Assembly: GCF_031628175.1 (NCBI RefSeq)
Contig: NZ_JAVLVT010000001.1
Coordinates: forward strand, 248,001-312,000
Length of the DNA stretch: 64,000 nt
Direction: 5' to 3'
Origin: Lipingzhangella_A rawalii
GTDB lineage: Bacteria > Actinomycetota > Actinomycetes > Streptosporangiales > Streptosporangiaceae
Part shown: positions 35,336-44,044 of the stretch, in pieces
Layout: each line of letters begins with the position of its first letter
Numbering within the stretch: the stretch's first letter is position 1
Made by a program: the position numbers and the translations under genes
The notes under the pieces: model-generated
The model's input: only the letters and a program-made list of their open reading frames with translations
What the model was told of the DNA's origin: nothing
Database searches by the model: none

Positions 35336-36121
35336 GTGTCCACCCCCGCCGCCCTGCCGCCGAGCTGGGCCACATCGCGCCTGAGCGTGGTTATCCCCAC
35401 CTACAACGAGGCGCAGAATCTCCCGTTTCTGCTGGACCAGTTGCTGGCCTTGGAGCTGCCCAACCTGAGGGTGGTCGTCGTCGACGATGGCTCCCCCGAC
35501 GGAACGGGAGAGCTCGCGCAGAAGTTCGCCGACGACCACGGGGGAGCAGGAACGAGCCCGGTCACGGTGGTACACCGCAGAACCAAGGACGGGCTGGGGC
35601 GTGCCTACGTCGCGGGAATGAGCCAGGCCCTGACCGACGGGGCGGAGTTCGTCGCACAAATGGACGCGGACCTGAGTCACCCGCCGCGATACCTCCCCCA
35701 GCTGCTGGGAACCCTGCTCGCCACCGGTGCGGGGGTCGTCATCGGTAGTCGCTACGTCCCGGGCGCGAGTCTGTCCGGCGACTGGGGGCCAGGCCGCCGG
35801 CTCCTGAGCGGCTGGGCCAACGCATATGTGCGCACCATTCTGGAACTGCCAATCCGCGACGTCACCGCCGGGTACAAGCTGTGGCGTCGTGACGCCCTGG
35901 AGGCCGTCGATCTGGAGACCATGGCCTCCAGCGGTTACAGCTTCCAGGTGGAGGCGCACTACCGCGCGTACCGTCGGGGGCAGAAACTCGTGGAGATTCC
36001 GATCCATTTCGAGGACCGGCAGCAGGGACACAGCAAGATGGACCTCGGTGTGCAGCTGGAGTCGGCCCTGCGTCCGTTCCAGCTGCGACGTGACATCCAC
36101 CGGCGCCGCAGGGCTTCCTGA
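35336..36121 (+). CDS. Polyprenol monophosphomannose synthase-like GT2 glycosyltransferase
   Basis: 261 aa. GT2 fold with SVVIPTYNEAQNLPFLLDQL, VVVVDDGSPDGTGELA, and the metal-binding AQMDADLSHPP (DxD-type). The C-terminal region KLVEIPIHFEDRQQGHSKMD is typical of dolichol/polyprenol-phosphate mannose synthases (Ppm1/Dpm1). It would make polyprenyl-phosphomannose at the inner membrane face for protein O-mannosylation or glycolipids. GTG 35336 follows GGAGGT; ATG 35321 is an alternative. A TAGAGT hexamer at 35284 is its likely -10. Confidence 0.87.
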   Translation: MSTPAALPPSWATSRLSVVIPTYNEAQNLPFLLDQLLALELPNLRVVVVDDGSPDGTGELAQKFADDHGGAGTSPVTVVHRRTKDGLGRAYVAGMSQALTDGAEFVAQMDADLSHPPRYLPQLLGTLLATGAGVVIGSRYVPGASLSGDWGPGRRLLSGWANAYVRTILELPIRDVTAGYKLWRRDALEAVDLETMASSGYSFQVEAHYRAYRRGQKLVEIPIHFEDRQQGHSKMDLGVQLESALRPFQLRRDIHRRRRAS

Positions 36122-36155
36122 GGCGGGGTGGTGCTCCGTCGCACACCACCCCGCC
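36122..36155. terminator. Bidirectional terminator between ppm-like gene and ABC permease
   Basis: Perfect 12-bp stem GGCGGGGTGGTG (36122-36133) and complement (36144-36155) with a 10-nt loop, directly between two convergent genes. Confidence 0.75.
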
Positions 36156-36168
36156 ACTATGCGCCCTG

Positions 36169-38784
36169 CTATTCGCGGGCCAGAGCGGAGGTCACCGAGG
36201 TGCGGCTGGCCCGCCGGCTGGGCAGGATGGCGGCGATGATCCCCGCGAGGACCGCAATGCCGAGGAACATCGCGATCTGGCTCCAGGGAATGACCGTCAA
36301 CATCGAGGGCAGTGTCACGGCTCCCGCAGCCCAGCCGAACAGCACACCGAGCCCGATCCCGATCCCGGAGCCGATCACACACAGCAGCACCGCCTCAACC
36401 ACGAGCATCCGACGCAGCTGGGAACGGGACAGGCCCAGAGCACGGAGCAGGGCCGACTCCCGGGAACGTTCCAGCACGGACAGGGCCATGGTGTTGGCGA
36501 TCCCGAACACCGCGATCAGTACAGAGAGCCCCAGCATCGCCGCCACGGCGAGAAACGCGGTGTCCAGGATCTCGGTGAACTCGGATCTGGCCTCGGCCGT
36601 CGATGTGACCTGTAGGGTCGGGTCCTCAGCCGCCTCGTACACCACGTCACGTACGTCCGCCGGGTCGGCATCGGGATCCGCCCGCACGTTGACCGCGGTG
36701 GCCTCGGTCACCGACGGGAACTCCTCGGTGAACTGGTCGGGCGCCATGGTCAGCCCCCAGAGCTGCTGCATATCCCCGACCACGGCCACGATCTCCAGCT
36801 CCGTTTCGCCACGTTCCGTGTCGAGCTGCACGGTGTCGCCCACCGTGTGCGATCCGGCGTGATCCTCCGAGATCACGGCCCGCCCGGGGCCGAGATCCGT
36901 GAGCTCACCAGCCTCGACCTCGGCGGTGAGATCCGTGCCCACCGTCGCACCGAGATAGGCACTGACCGGGATCCGCTGCCCAGCCTCCAGCCCCGGTGCA
37001 GTGGCCCGGAGTTCGGAGAACACCGTGTCCACCTCGGGGGCGTCCTCCAGCGCGGAGACCACCGCGGGGGCAACGCCCTCCGCCGCGTCCACGGCAGTGG
37101 CAGTGGCAGTGTCAGTGTCAGTGTGGTTGGTTTCGCCGTCACCCGGTTCGTTCGCCTGCTCCGGAGAGCTCAGGTCGAACTGCTGGGTGATCGTGTAGTC
37201 CGCCGGGAACTGTTCGTCGAGCTGGTTGAGCAGTGTGCGTTCCACCGACGCGTTGATCACCGCGTAGCCCGTGATGAGCGTGGCCCCTACCGTGAGGGCG
37301 AGCATGGCCGTGGCTGCCCGCTTCGGGCTGCGGCCGGCATTGTCCACCGCCAGTCGACTGGCCACTCCCAGGCGCCGTATCGGCACCTCGGCCCCGGCGA
37401 TCGCCCCGCGAACCAACAGCGGCCCCAGGACCACCACCGCGAGGAAAGCCACCATGCCCGCGAGCGTGACCAGCAGCATCGCGGTTTGGCCACCCTGGCT
37501 CCCCAGGGCGAGCCACAGCATCGTGGCCGACACCAGCCCCAGCAGCAGCCCCGCCCCCGAGCGCAGCCACCCCGCGCGCCGTTCCAGGCCGTGCGCCACG
37601 GCGCTGGAACGCAGTGCGGCCAACGGCGAAACACGGGTCGCCCGCAGTGCCGGAACGAGGGCGGCGGCCATCGTGGTCACGAGCCCCACGCTGAGGCCAG
37701 CGCCGATCGCCACCGGGCTGACCGTCAACGACGAGGCCGACACTGCCGCACCGAAACTGTCCCCACCGAGGTAGAAACCCACATAGCCCACACCGATCCC
37801 GCCCAGGACCCCGAGTGTGGCGCCCGTGAGACCGACGATGAACGCCTCCAGCAGCACCCCACGCAGCACCTGGCCACGGTGGGCCCCCACGCAGCGCAGG
37901 AGGGCCAGCTCACGTTGGCGCTGGGCGAGCAGAATAGCGAAGGTGTTGTAGACGACGAGTCCGGCAACCGCGACCGAGACCAGTGCGAACAGCAACAGCG
38001 CCATGTTCATCGTCGCGGCGTCGGCTCCACCGGATTCGGCCAACCGCTCGCCCATCTCCGTTCCGGAGAGGACCTCGACGCCGGGGCCGCCCACAGCGTC
38101 CTCGACGGCCGTGGTCACCTCCGCATCGGGGGTGTCTGCGGCCGCCCGCACATTGATCTCGGAGTAGTCCGTGTGGCCGGTCATCGTGACGGCGGTGGAT
38201 TCGGTGAAGGCCACGGCCCCGCGGATCAGATAGGGATCACCGATGCTGACATCGATGAGTCCGGTCACGGTGAACGCGTGTGCCTGCCCCTCGGGATCGA
38301 GTACCTCCACCGTGTCCCCGACGTCGAAGCCCGTCTGTTCGGCCGTGGTGGTCGCCAGCGCCACCTCGTCCGCGGCGCTGGGCAGAGTTCCGGTTTCGGG
38401 CGAGTAGCGGGTGTCCTCCGTCACGGACAGCCCGGCGGTGGGTACCTGCCCCAGTGCCTGTCCGTCCTGGTCCAGGAGCGGGGCGTCGCCGGAGATGATC
38501 CCCGTGGCCGCGCCCACCTCGGGAAGGTCGGCGATGTCGTCCCTAAGCGTCGGGGTGAGTCGGGGCTCTTCCTCGCTTTGGGGATCCCAGTTCTCGGTGT
38601 CAGGCAGCACGACGCTGGCCAGGCGGTCGGTCGCCCCCATGGTTGTGTCCTCGAAGCCCGTGCGGAGCGAGTCCGTGAACACCAGGGTCCCCGAAACGAA
38701 CAGAACCCCCAGGGCGATCGCCAGGACCGTCGTGACCAGGCGTCCTTTGTGTAGCCGGAGTCCGGCCAGGGTGGTGCGCAGCAT
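36169..38784 (-). CDS. ABC transporter permease, FtsX/MacB type
   Basis: 871 aa. An N-terminal helix (LVTTVLAIALGVLFVSGTLV, about 15-37), a large extracellular MacB-type domain, an FtsX domain (about 265-390), a middle helical pair, a second extracellular domain and a C-terminal FtsX domain (about 750-860) make ten predicted helices in total. This duplicated form is common in actinobacterial exporters of lipids or antimicrobial compounds. The ATG follows GGAGG and is 3 nt from the ATPase stop, so they form one operon. Confidence 0.92.
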   Translation of the reverse strand: MLRTTLAGLRLHKGRLVTTVLAIALGVLFVSGTLVFTDSLRTGFEDTTMGATDRLASVVLPDTENWDPQSEEEPRLTPTLRDDIADLPEVGAATGIISGDAPLLDQDGQALGQVPTAGLSVTEDTRYSPETGTLPSAADEVALATTTAEQTGFDVGDTVEVLDPEGQAHAFTVTGLIDVSIGDPYLIRGAVAFTESTAVTMTGHTDYSEINVRAAADTPDAEVTTAVEDAVGGPGVEVLSGTEMGERLAESGGADAATMNMALLLFALVSVAVAGLVVYNTFAILLAQRQRELALLRCVGAHRGQVLRGVLLEAFIVGLTGATLGVLGGIGVGYVGFYLGGDSFGAAVSASSLTVSPVAIGAGLSVGLVTTMAAALVPALRATRVSPLAALRSSAVAHGLERRAGWLRSGAGLLLGLVSATMLWLALGSQGGQTAMLLVTLAGMVAFLAVVVLGPLLVRGAIAGAEVPIRRLGVASRLAVDNAGRSPKRAATAMLALTVGATLITGYAVINASVERTLLNQLDEQFPADYTITQQFDLSSPEQANEPGDGETNHTDTDTATATAVDAAEGVAPAVVSALEDAPEVDTVFSELRATAPGLEAGQRIPVSAYLGATVGTDLTAEVEAGELTDLGPGRAVISEDHAGSHTVGDTVQLDTERGETELEIVAVVGDMQQLWGLTMAPDQFTEEFPSVTEATAVNVRADPDADPADVRDVVYEAAEDPTLQVTSTAEARSEFTEILDTAFLAVAAMLGLSVLIAVFGIANTMALSVLERSRESALLRALGLSRSQLRRMLVVEAVLLCVIGSGIGIGLGVLFGWAAGAVTLPSMLTVIPWSQIAMFLGIAVLAGIIAAILPSRRASRTSVTSALARE

Positions 38785-38787
38785 CGC

Positions 38788-39561
38788 TCACGCCTCCAGG
38801 TGCACGAGACGGTCGAGCACCGACTGTGCGGTCGGGTCGTTCAGTTCGTCCACCAGACGCCCGTCCCGGAGGAAGACCACACGTTCGGCATAGGCGGCCG
38901 CCACCGGGTCATGCGTCACCATCACGATGGTCTGGCGGAGTTCCTCCGCCGACTCGCGGAGGAACGTCAAAATCTCCGCGCCGGTGCGGGAGTCCAGATT
39001 TCCGGTGGGTTCGTCGGCGTAGACCACCTCAGGAGCGCTCAACAACGCCCGTGCCACAGCCACCCGCTGCTGCTGGCCCCCCGACAGGGTCGCGGGCAGA
39101 TGGTCGAGGCGCTGCCGCAGTCCCACGACGTCCACGATGTGATCGAAACGGTCCCGATCGATGGTGCGTCCGGCGATCTGGCTGGGCAGCAGGATGTTCC
39201 GCTCCGCGGTGAGCATCGGCAGCAGATTGAACGACTGGAAAACGAAACCGATCCGGTCCCGCCGTAGCTGGGTGAGCTGCTTCTCCCGGAGTTGAGTGAG
39301 GTCAGTCCGTCCCACCATGATGCTGCCGGACGTGGCGGTGTCCAGCCCCGCCAGACAGTGCATCAGGGTGGACTTGCCCGACCCCGAGGGCCCCATGATG
39401 GCGGTGAACGCACCCCGGGTGAAGTCCACGTTGACCCCGTCCAGGGCGCGTACCCCCGTTTCCCCAGACCCGTACACCTTCACCAGGTCCCGGGCGGTGA
39501 CCACCGGCGGTGTGTCGTAATGGGGCAGAGCCGGCTGGCCCAGCGTGGCGCTGTCACTCAC
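38788..39561 (-). CDS. ABC transporter ATP-binding protein, LolD/MacB type
   Basis: 257 aa nucleotide-binding subunit for the adjacent permease. Walker A is GPSGSGKST (about residues 57-65), the Q-loop is FVFQSFNLLPML, the signature is LSGGQQQR, and Walker B is VVYADEPTGNLDS followed by the switch His in VTHD. It belongs to the LolD/MacB/SalX group. GTG at 39561 follows GAGGAGA. Transcribed divergently from the two-component system, which is a typical sensor/exporter arrangement. Confidence 0.95.
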   Translation of the reverse strand: MSDSATLGQPALPHYDTPPVVTARDLVKVYGSGETGVRALDGVNVDFTRGAFTAIMGPSGSGKSTLMHCLAGLDTATSGSIMVGRTDLTQLREKQLTQLRRDRIGFVFQSFNLLPMLTAERNILLPSQIAGRTIDRDRFDHIVDVVGLRQRLDHLPATLSGGQQQRVAVARALLSAPEVVYADEPTGNLDSRTGAEILTFLRESAEELRQTIVMVTHDPVAAAYAERVVFLRDGRLVDELNDPTAQSVLDRLVHLEA

Positions 39562-39933
39562 GCGTGTCTCCTCGATGTTCCTCGACGATGGCGTGTCCCC
39601 ACGATTGCGGCGACCGGTCGGCAGACTAGGTGGGCAGTGCCGGTGCCTTCATCGTCGGCGCGGATGATCCCTGATGTCCCCTTCGTCGGTGGGGTGCGAT
39701 GCCGTGTATCGCTGTGGTCGCCCGTCCGGACCGACTTTCGGCGGATGGAGTCCGTCATCGCGCCGGGCACCCGACGGGGCAGCGCACCGCCCCACCTACC
39801 GCTCCGCGCGTCACAGCCGGGGGAGCAGCACAGCACCACCTGCCGGCGACTTTCGTCGGTGCCACTGACCGCGTGCGCCCGCCACGGCCAGCCTCGGTCG
39901 GAGGAACACGCTGCGCACCTAGACTCTCCCCAC
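39562..39933. other. 372-nt divergent regulatory region, ABC exporter / two-component system
   Basis: No gene. The right end has TAGACT 8 nt before the kinase GTG, a leaderless promoter. Several copies of TTCGTCGGTG(G/C) and TTTCGGCGG-like words occur between 39680 and 39870 and could be response-regulator sites; they are not regular enough to call an operator. Confidence 0.4.
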
Positions 39934-41346
39934 GTGTTCCATGGTGAAGAGGAGCGTCTGCGCGACGCCTTTGGCGAGCGTCCGGTACGCATCTGGCGGT
40001 GGTGGTGGAATCGACGTTTCCGCATCGCCGACTGGATCTATGCCGCCGCGTTGTTTCCATGGGCCGCCCTGATCAATCTCACCGTATTCGACAGCCCGGA
40101 CCCGGGGACGGCCGGCGGGCCCCTGTACTGGGGGCCGTTGCCGTTGTCCTGGACCGTTGGTCCGTTCGTGGGCGCGGTCGTTGTCCTGGTCGTTCCCGCC
40201 CTGGTCTCGGCCACGGTGCTCCTACGCCGAAGCCGGCCCCGATGGCTGCTGGGAGCGGCACTTCTGCTGCTGGTGGCGTTCGGTAACCCGGTTGCCGTGC
40301 CCCTGGCACTGTACTCCTACGCCGTATGGTTCACCGATCGGCGCGGTTTGGCCGCCTGGACCCTTGCGATGTTCGGCGGCACCGTATTCTGGGTCCTCGT
40401 TACGGAAGGCAGCCTCACCACGATCGTTGTCGTCGCGATCGTGATGATCGCCTTGCCCCTGACCATTGGCCTGTGGGTGGGGACCCGCCGACTGCTTATC
40501 GCCAATCTGCGTGAACGGGCCGAGCGTCTGGAACGGGAGCACCACCTGGAGGCCCAGCGGGCCCGCGCGGCCGAACGTACCCGGATCGCCCGGGAGATGC
40601 ACGACGTGGTTGCCCACCGGGTCAGCCTGATGGTGCTGCACGCCGGAGGCCTGGAGGTGTCCGCACCCGACCCGGCCACCTCCGAGGGCGCTGCACTCAT
40701 CCGCAGTACCGGCCGGGAAGCCCTCACCGAGCTGCGGGAGATCCTGGGTGTGCTGCGTGACGACACCGACATCGGTGCCGGGGGCGATGCCGCAGCCACT
40801 GAACCGGTGGTGGGGGCCGACAGTACTGTGTCCGCGACGACCCCCCAACCCCGGCTGGCCGACCTGGACCGTCTCGTCGCCGAGTGGCGGGGCCTGGGGC
40901 GGGACGTCGAGGTACAGACGACGGGGCACCCCCGTGCCCTGTCGGCCCAGATCGAACGCACGGTTTACCGCACGGTCCAGGAGGGGTTGACCAATGCGGC
41001 CCGACACGCACCCGGTTCCGCGGTGCGAGTTCGGATCCGCTACAGCCGTACCGAGGTTGAGGTCACGGTCACCAACGGGCCTGCCACAACCGCCGCAGTG
41101 GATGGAGACACCGCGTCCGGAAGCGGATACGGGCTGACGGGACTTCGGGAACGTCTGGCCCTGGTGCAGGGTAGCCTCAACGCCGGCCCGTATCCGGACG
41201 GTGGATGGCGCATCCGTGCTGCGGTGCCGTTGCCCGCCTCGCCATCGTCGGTGGGGGAGGCCGGCGACGCGACGGACGGACCGGGGGCCGGTCCGTCCGG
41301 AGAACGGCACACCCGCCCCGACGACGAGGAGGAACACCGGGCGTGA
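39934..41346 (+). CDS. Sensor histidine kinase, NarX/DesK (HPK7) type
   Basis: 470 aa. About six membrane helices (residues 32-185) without a large sensory loop, then a dimerisation/phosphoacceptor helix (ARAAERTRIAREMHDVVAHR, His223) and an HATPase domain (RTVQEGLTNAARHAPGSAVR; GSGYGLTGLRERLAL). The GTG start lies 8 nt after TAGACT, leaderless. It overlaps the response regulator by 4 nt. Facing the ABC exporter genes, it probably controls them in response to envelope stress or a toxic compound. Confidence 0.92.
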   Translation: MFHGEEERLRDAFGERPVRIWRWWWNRRFRIADWIYAAALFPWAALINLTVFDSPDPGTAGGPLYWGPLPLSWTVGPFVGAVVVLVVPALVSATVLLRRSRPRWLLGAALLLLVAFGNPVAVPLALYSYAVWFTDRRGLAAWTLAMFGGTVFWVLVTEGSLTTIVVVAIVMIALPLTIGLWVGTRRLLIANLRERAERLEREHHLEAQRARAAERTRIAREMHDVVAHRVSLMVLHAGGLEVSAPDPATSEGAALIRSTGREALTELREILGVLRDDTDIGAGGDAAATEPVVGADSTVSATTPQPRLADLDRLVAEWRGLGRDVEVQTTGHPRALSAQIERTVYRTVQEGLTNAARHAPGSAVRVRIRYSRTEVEVTVTNGPATTAAVDGDTASGSGYGLTGLRERLALVQGSLNAGPYPDGGWRIRAAVPLPASPSSVGEAGDATDGPGAGPSGERHTRPDDEEEHRA

Positions 41347-42023
41347 TCAGGGTCCTGTTGGTGGACGATGAACAGCTCGTGCGCTCCGGTCTGCGTATGA
41401 TTCTGCATGCCCACACGGACATCGAGGTTGTGGCCGAGGCCGACGACGGTGCCGCGGCTGTGCGCCTGGCCGTGGAAACCACTCCCGACGTTGTGCTGCT
41501 CGACATCCGTATGCCCGGAACCGACGGAATCAGCGCCACCCGTGAGCTGACCGCACTGGACCAACCGCCGCGCGTGGTGTTGTTGACCACCTTCGACCTG
41601 GACGACTACGTGCACCAGGCGCTACGTGCCGGTGCGGTGGGCTTCCTGTTGAAGGACACCCCACCCGGGGACCTGGCCCAGGCGGTGCGTACGGTCCATG
41701 CGGGAAACGCCATGCTGGCTCCCAGCGTCACCAAGCGCATGCTGGAGCACTTCGCCGCCCCCGACGACAGTAGCGGCGCCGATGGTGCGGGCGGCGGGAA
41801 GTCCAAGGCGGCGGTGGCAGCGGCCCGTCTGGAGGCGCTGAGTGATCGGGAACGTGCAGTCCTGACGGCAGTGGCGCGGGGCATGTCCAACGCCGAGGCT
41901 GGGCGGTTGCTGCACATGCGGGAGGCGACGGTCAAAGCCCACGTCAGCCGCATCCTCGGCAAGCTCGATGTGACCAACCGGGTACAGGCTGCCATTCTGG
42001 CGCACGATGCCGGATGGGGCTGA
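41343..42023 (+). CDS. Response regulator, NarL/LuxR type
   Basis: 226 aa. Receiver domain with the acidic pair Asp8-Asp9, phosphoacceptor Asp54 in VVLLDIRMPGTDG, and Lys in FLLKDTPP; then a LuxR HTH (LSDRERAVLTAVARGMSNAE; ATVKAHVSRILGKLDVTNRV). The linker has a Gly/Ser-rich stretch (SSGADGAGGGKSK). The GTG overlaps the kinase stop (GTGA), with GGAGGAA upstream, so the pair is translationally coupled. Confidence 0.95.
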   Translation: MIRVLLVDDEQLVRSGLRMILHAHTDIEVVAEADDGAAAVRLAVETTPDVVLLDIRMPGTDGISATRELTALDQPPRVVLLTTFDLDDYVHQALRAGAVGFLLKDTPPGDLAQAVRTVHAGNAMLAPSVTKRMLEHFAAPDDSSGADGAGGGKSKAAVAAARLEALSDRERAVLTAVARGMSNAEAGRLLHMREATVKAHVSRILGKLDVTNRVQAAILAHDAGWG

Positions 42024-42213
42024 TCACCCCGCGGTTCCCCGCCGTGCCGCCCCTGGGGCATGTTCCCGTCAGCGTGCAGAGGTCGGTTCGGGATACCCAG
42101 TGGTAGCCAGATACGCTCGTGCTGCATGCCGAGCCCGGCTAGTCCGCGTGACGGCCCCACCGGCTATCATCACCCGCTCAGCTAGGCAACACAGTACGGA
42201 GGTCCCTGCGTCT

Positions 42214-42918
42214 ATGTCCCGTTCGGCACTGGTCACTGGAGGCAACCGTGGGATTGGTCTCGCCGTCGCCCAGCAGCTCCAGGCAGCAGGCGACAGCGTG
42301 GCCCTCACCTATCGATCCGGGGAACCGCCCGCGGGTTTCCTCGGAGTCCAGTGCGATATCACGGACAGCGACCAGGTGGATGCCGCGTTCACGCACGTCG
42401 AACAGGAGCAGGGCACGGTCGAGGTGTTGGTCGCCAATGCCGGCATGACTCAGGACCAACTACTGGCACTGATGAGCGAGGACGCCTTCAGCTCGGTGCT
42501 GGACACCAACCTCACCGGAGCGTTCCGGGTGGCCAAGCGCGCGGTCCGAGGAATGATGCGCCAACGCAGTGGCCGCATCATCCTGGTGTCCTCGGTTGTG
42601 GGGATGTTGGGTTCCGCTGGCCAGGCCAACTATGCCGCGGCGAAGTCCGGAATGGTCGGGTTCGCCCGGTCGCTTGCGCGAGAGCTGGGGTCGCGCAACA
42701 TCACGGTCAACGTGGTTGCTCCAGGATTCGTGGACACGGCGATGACCGCAGACCTCGGGGAGGACCGCAGAAACGAGATCATCGCCAATGTCCCCCTCGG
42801 GCGGCTTGCCCAGCCCGCGGAGATCGCCAGTGTGGTCCGTTTCCTCGCCAGCCCGGAGGCCGGTTACGTCACCGGGGCCCTGATTCCGGTGGACGGCGGA
42901 CTCGGGATGGGGCACTAG
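42214..42918 (+). CDS. fabG: 3-oxoacyl-ACP reductase FabG (MabA-like)
   Basis: 234 aa SDR enzyme reducing 3-oxoacyl-ACP in fatty acid elongation. NADPH site TGGNRGIG (8-15), NAG in LVANAGMTQ, and the catalytic Ser127, Tyr140 and Lys144 (VSSVVGMLGSAGQANYAAAK). The ATG has GGAGGT at 10 nt; a TATCAT hexamer near 42163 is the likely -10. It is followed by the InhA-type enoyl reductase, the same order as mabA-inhA in mycobacteria, and the two form an elongation module. Confidence 0.95.
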   Translation: MSRSALVTGGNRGIGLAVAQQLQAAGDSVALTYRSGEPPAGFLGVQCDITDSDQVDAAFTHVEQEQGTVEVLVANAGMTQDQLLALMSEDAFSSVLDTNLTGAFRVAKRAVRGMMRQRSGRIILVSSVVGMLGSAGQANYAAAKSGMVGFARSLARELGSRNITVNVVAPGFVDTAMTADLGEDRRNEIIANVPLGRLAQPAEIASVVRFLASPEAGYVTGALIPVDGGLGMGH

Positions 42919-43007
42919 TTCCCTCGACGTCGCTGGCGCGTCCCTGCGCTCGCGTCCCGTAGCCCGTAAGCCCCCTAGCCACATCGACTCACGACCAAGG
43001 AAACCTC

Positions 43008-43772
43008 ATGGGACTTCTCGATGGTAAACGCATTCTCGTCACCGGAGTGTTGACCAACTCCTCGATCGCCTTCCATGTGGCCCGGCTCTGCCAGGAGGAA
43101 GGGGCAACGGTGGTGCTGACGGGGTTCGGCAGGATGAGCCTCGTTGAACGCGTCGCCAAACGGCTACCGGAGCCGCCCCCGGTCGTGGAACTGGACGTCA
43201 CCGACTCCGAGCACCTGGACAGTCTCGCCGCCCGGGTGGGCGAGCACACCGAGACCATCGATGGTGTGGTCCACGCGATCGGGTACGCCCCCCAGGCGGC
43301 GCTCGGCGGAAACTTCCTGGACACCCAGTGGGAGGACGTCGCCAGCGCCTTCCAGATCTCCACCTACTCACTGAAGTCCCTGACCATGGCTGCGCTGCCA
43401 CTCATGCGCGACGGGGGCTCCGTCGTGGGGCTCGACTTCGATGCCACCGTCTCCTGGCCCGTCTACGACTGGATGGGCGTGGCGAAGGCGGGACTGGAGT
43501 CGACGTCGCGCTATCTGGCACGCTACCTCGGTGAGCAGCAGATCCGGGTCAATCTGGTGGCCGCCGGCCCCATCCGGACCACCGCCGCTGCCAACATCCC
43601 GGGCTTCGAGGAGTTCGAACGGACCTGGAGTGAGCGGGCCCCACTGGGGTGGGAGATCACCGATCCCGAGCCCGCGGCCCGTGCGGTCGTCGCGTTGATG
43701 TCGGACTGGTTCCCGGCTACGACCGGTGAGATCGTGCATGTCGACGGTGGGTTGCACGCCACCGGGGCCTGA
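43008..43772 (+). CDS. fabI: Enoyl-ACP reductase FabI, InhA type
   Basis: 254 aa NADH-dependent reductase completing each fatty acid elongation cycle. ILVTGVLTNSSIAFHVARL is the InhA-type NADH loop (Ser-Ser-Ile), followed by HAIGYAPQAALGG and the catalytic pair Tyr153/Lys160 in DATVSWPVYDWMGVAK. It is therefore of the isoniazid/triclosan-target family. The ATG has AAGGAAA upstream. Co-transcribed with fabG (89-nt gap) and closed by a hairpin at 43777-43810. Confidence 0.96.
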   Translation: MGLLDGKRILVTGVLTNSSIAFHVARLCQEEGATVVLTGFGRMSLVERVAKRLPEPPPVVELDVTDSEHLDSLAARVGEHTETIDGVVHAIGYAPQAALGGNFLDTQWEDVASAFQISTYSLKSLTMAALPLMRDGGSVVGLDFDATVSWPVYDWMGVAKAGLESTSRYLARYLGEQQIRVNLVAAGPIRTTAAANIPGFEEFERTWSERAPLGWEITDPEPAARAVVALMSDWFPATTGEIVHVDGGLHATGA

Positions 43773-43776
43773 CCTG

Positions 43777-43810
43777 GTGCCTCCGGCGACCCGACGTCAG
43801 CCGGAGGCAC
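43777..43810 (+). terminator. Terminator of fabG-fabI
   Basis: 11-bp perfect stem GTGCCTCCGGC (43777-43787) and complement (43800-43810) with a 12-nt loop, five bases past the fabI stop. Confidence 0.75.
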
Positions 43811-43841
43811 GCCCGGCAGCCATCGTGCGGCACGGAGCGGG

Positions 43842-44039
43842 GAGTGGACCCTGGACCTGGGACCAGCCGGCGCATCCGTGCTGGTCACGGGGGACAGCCG
43901 GGGCATCGGGGGTGCCGTGGCCGAGCCAGAGGACGTCGCCAGGGCCATGACCATCCTCCTGAGCCCGGCGGCGGAGTTCGTCCCCGGGGCCAACCTCGTC
44001 GTCGACGATGGCTTCCGCGGCCGGGTCCGGGACCTGAAC
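43842..44039 (+). pseudogene. Short-chain dehydrogenase remnant with internal deletion
   Basis: One frame reads an SDR N-terminus (LDLGPAGASVLVTGDSRGIG) that runs straight into an SDR C-terminus (EPEDVARAMTILLSPAAEFV then PGANLVVDDGF). About 170-200 middle residues, including the catalytic Ser-Tyr-Lys, are missing without loss of frame. No start signal is evident. It directly follows fabI and its terminator and ends near the convergent recD-like gene, so it is probably the scar of a third SDR gene. Confidence 0.65.
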
Positions 44040-44044
44040 CCGGC

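Noticed and set aside
36847..38754. 635-codon open frame antisense to the ABC permease
   Set aside because: Arg/His/Gln-rich shadow of a well-supported permease.
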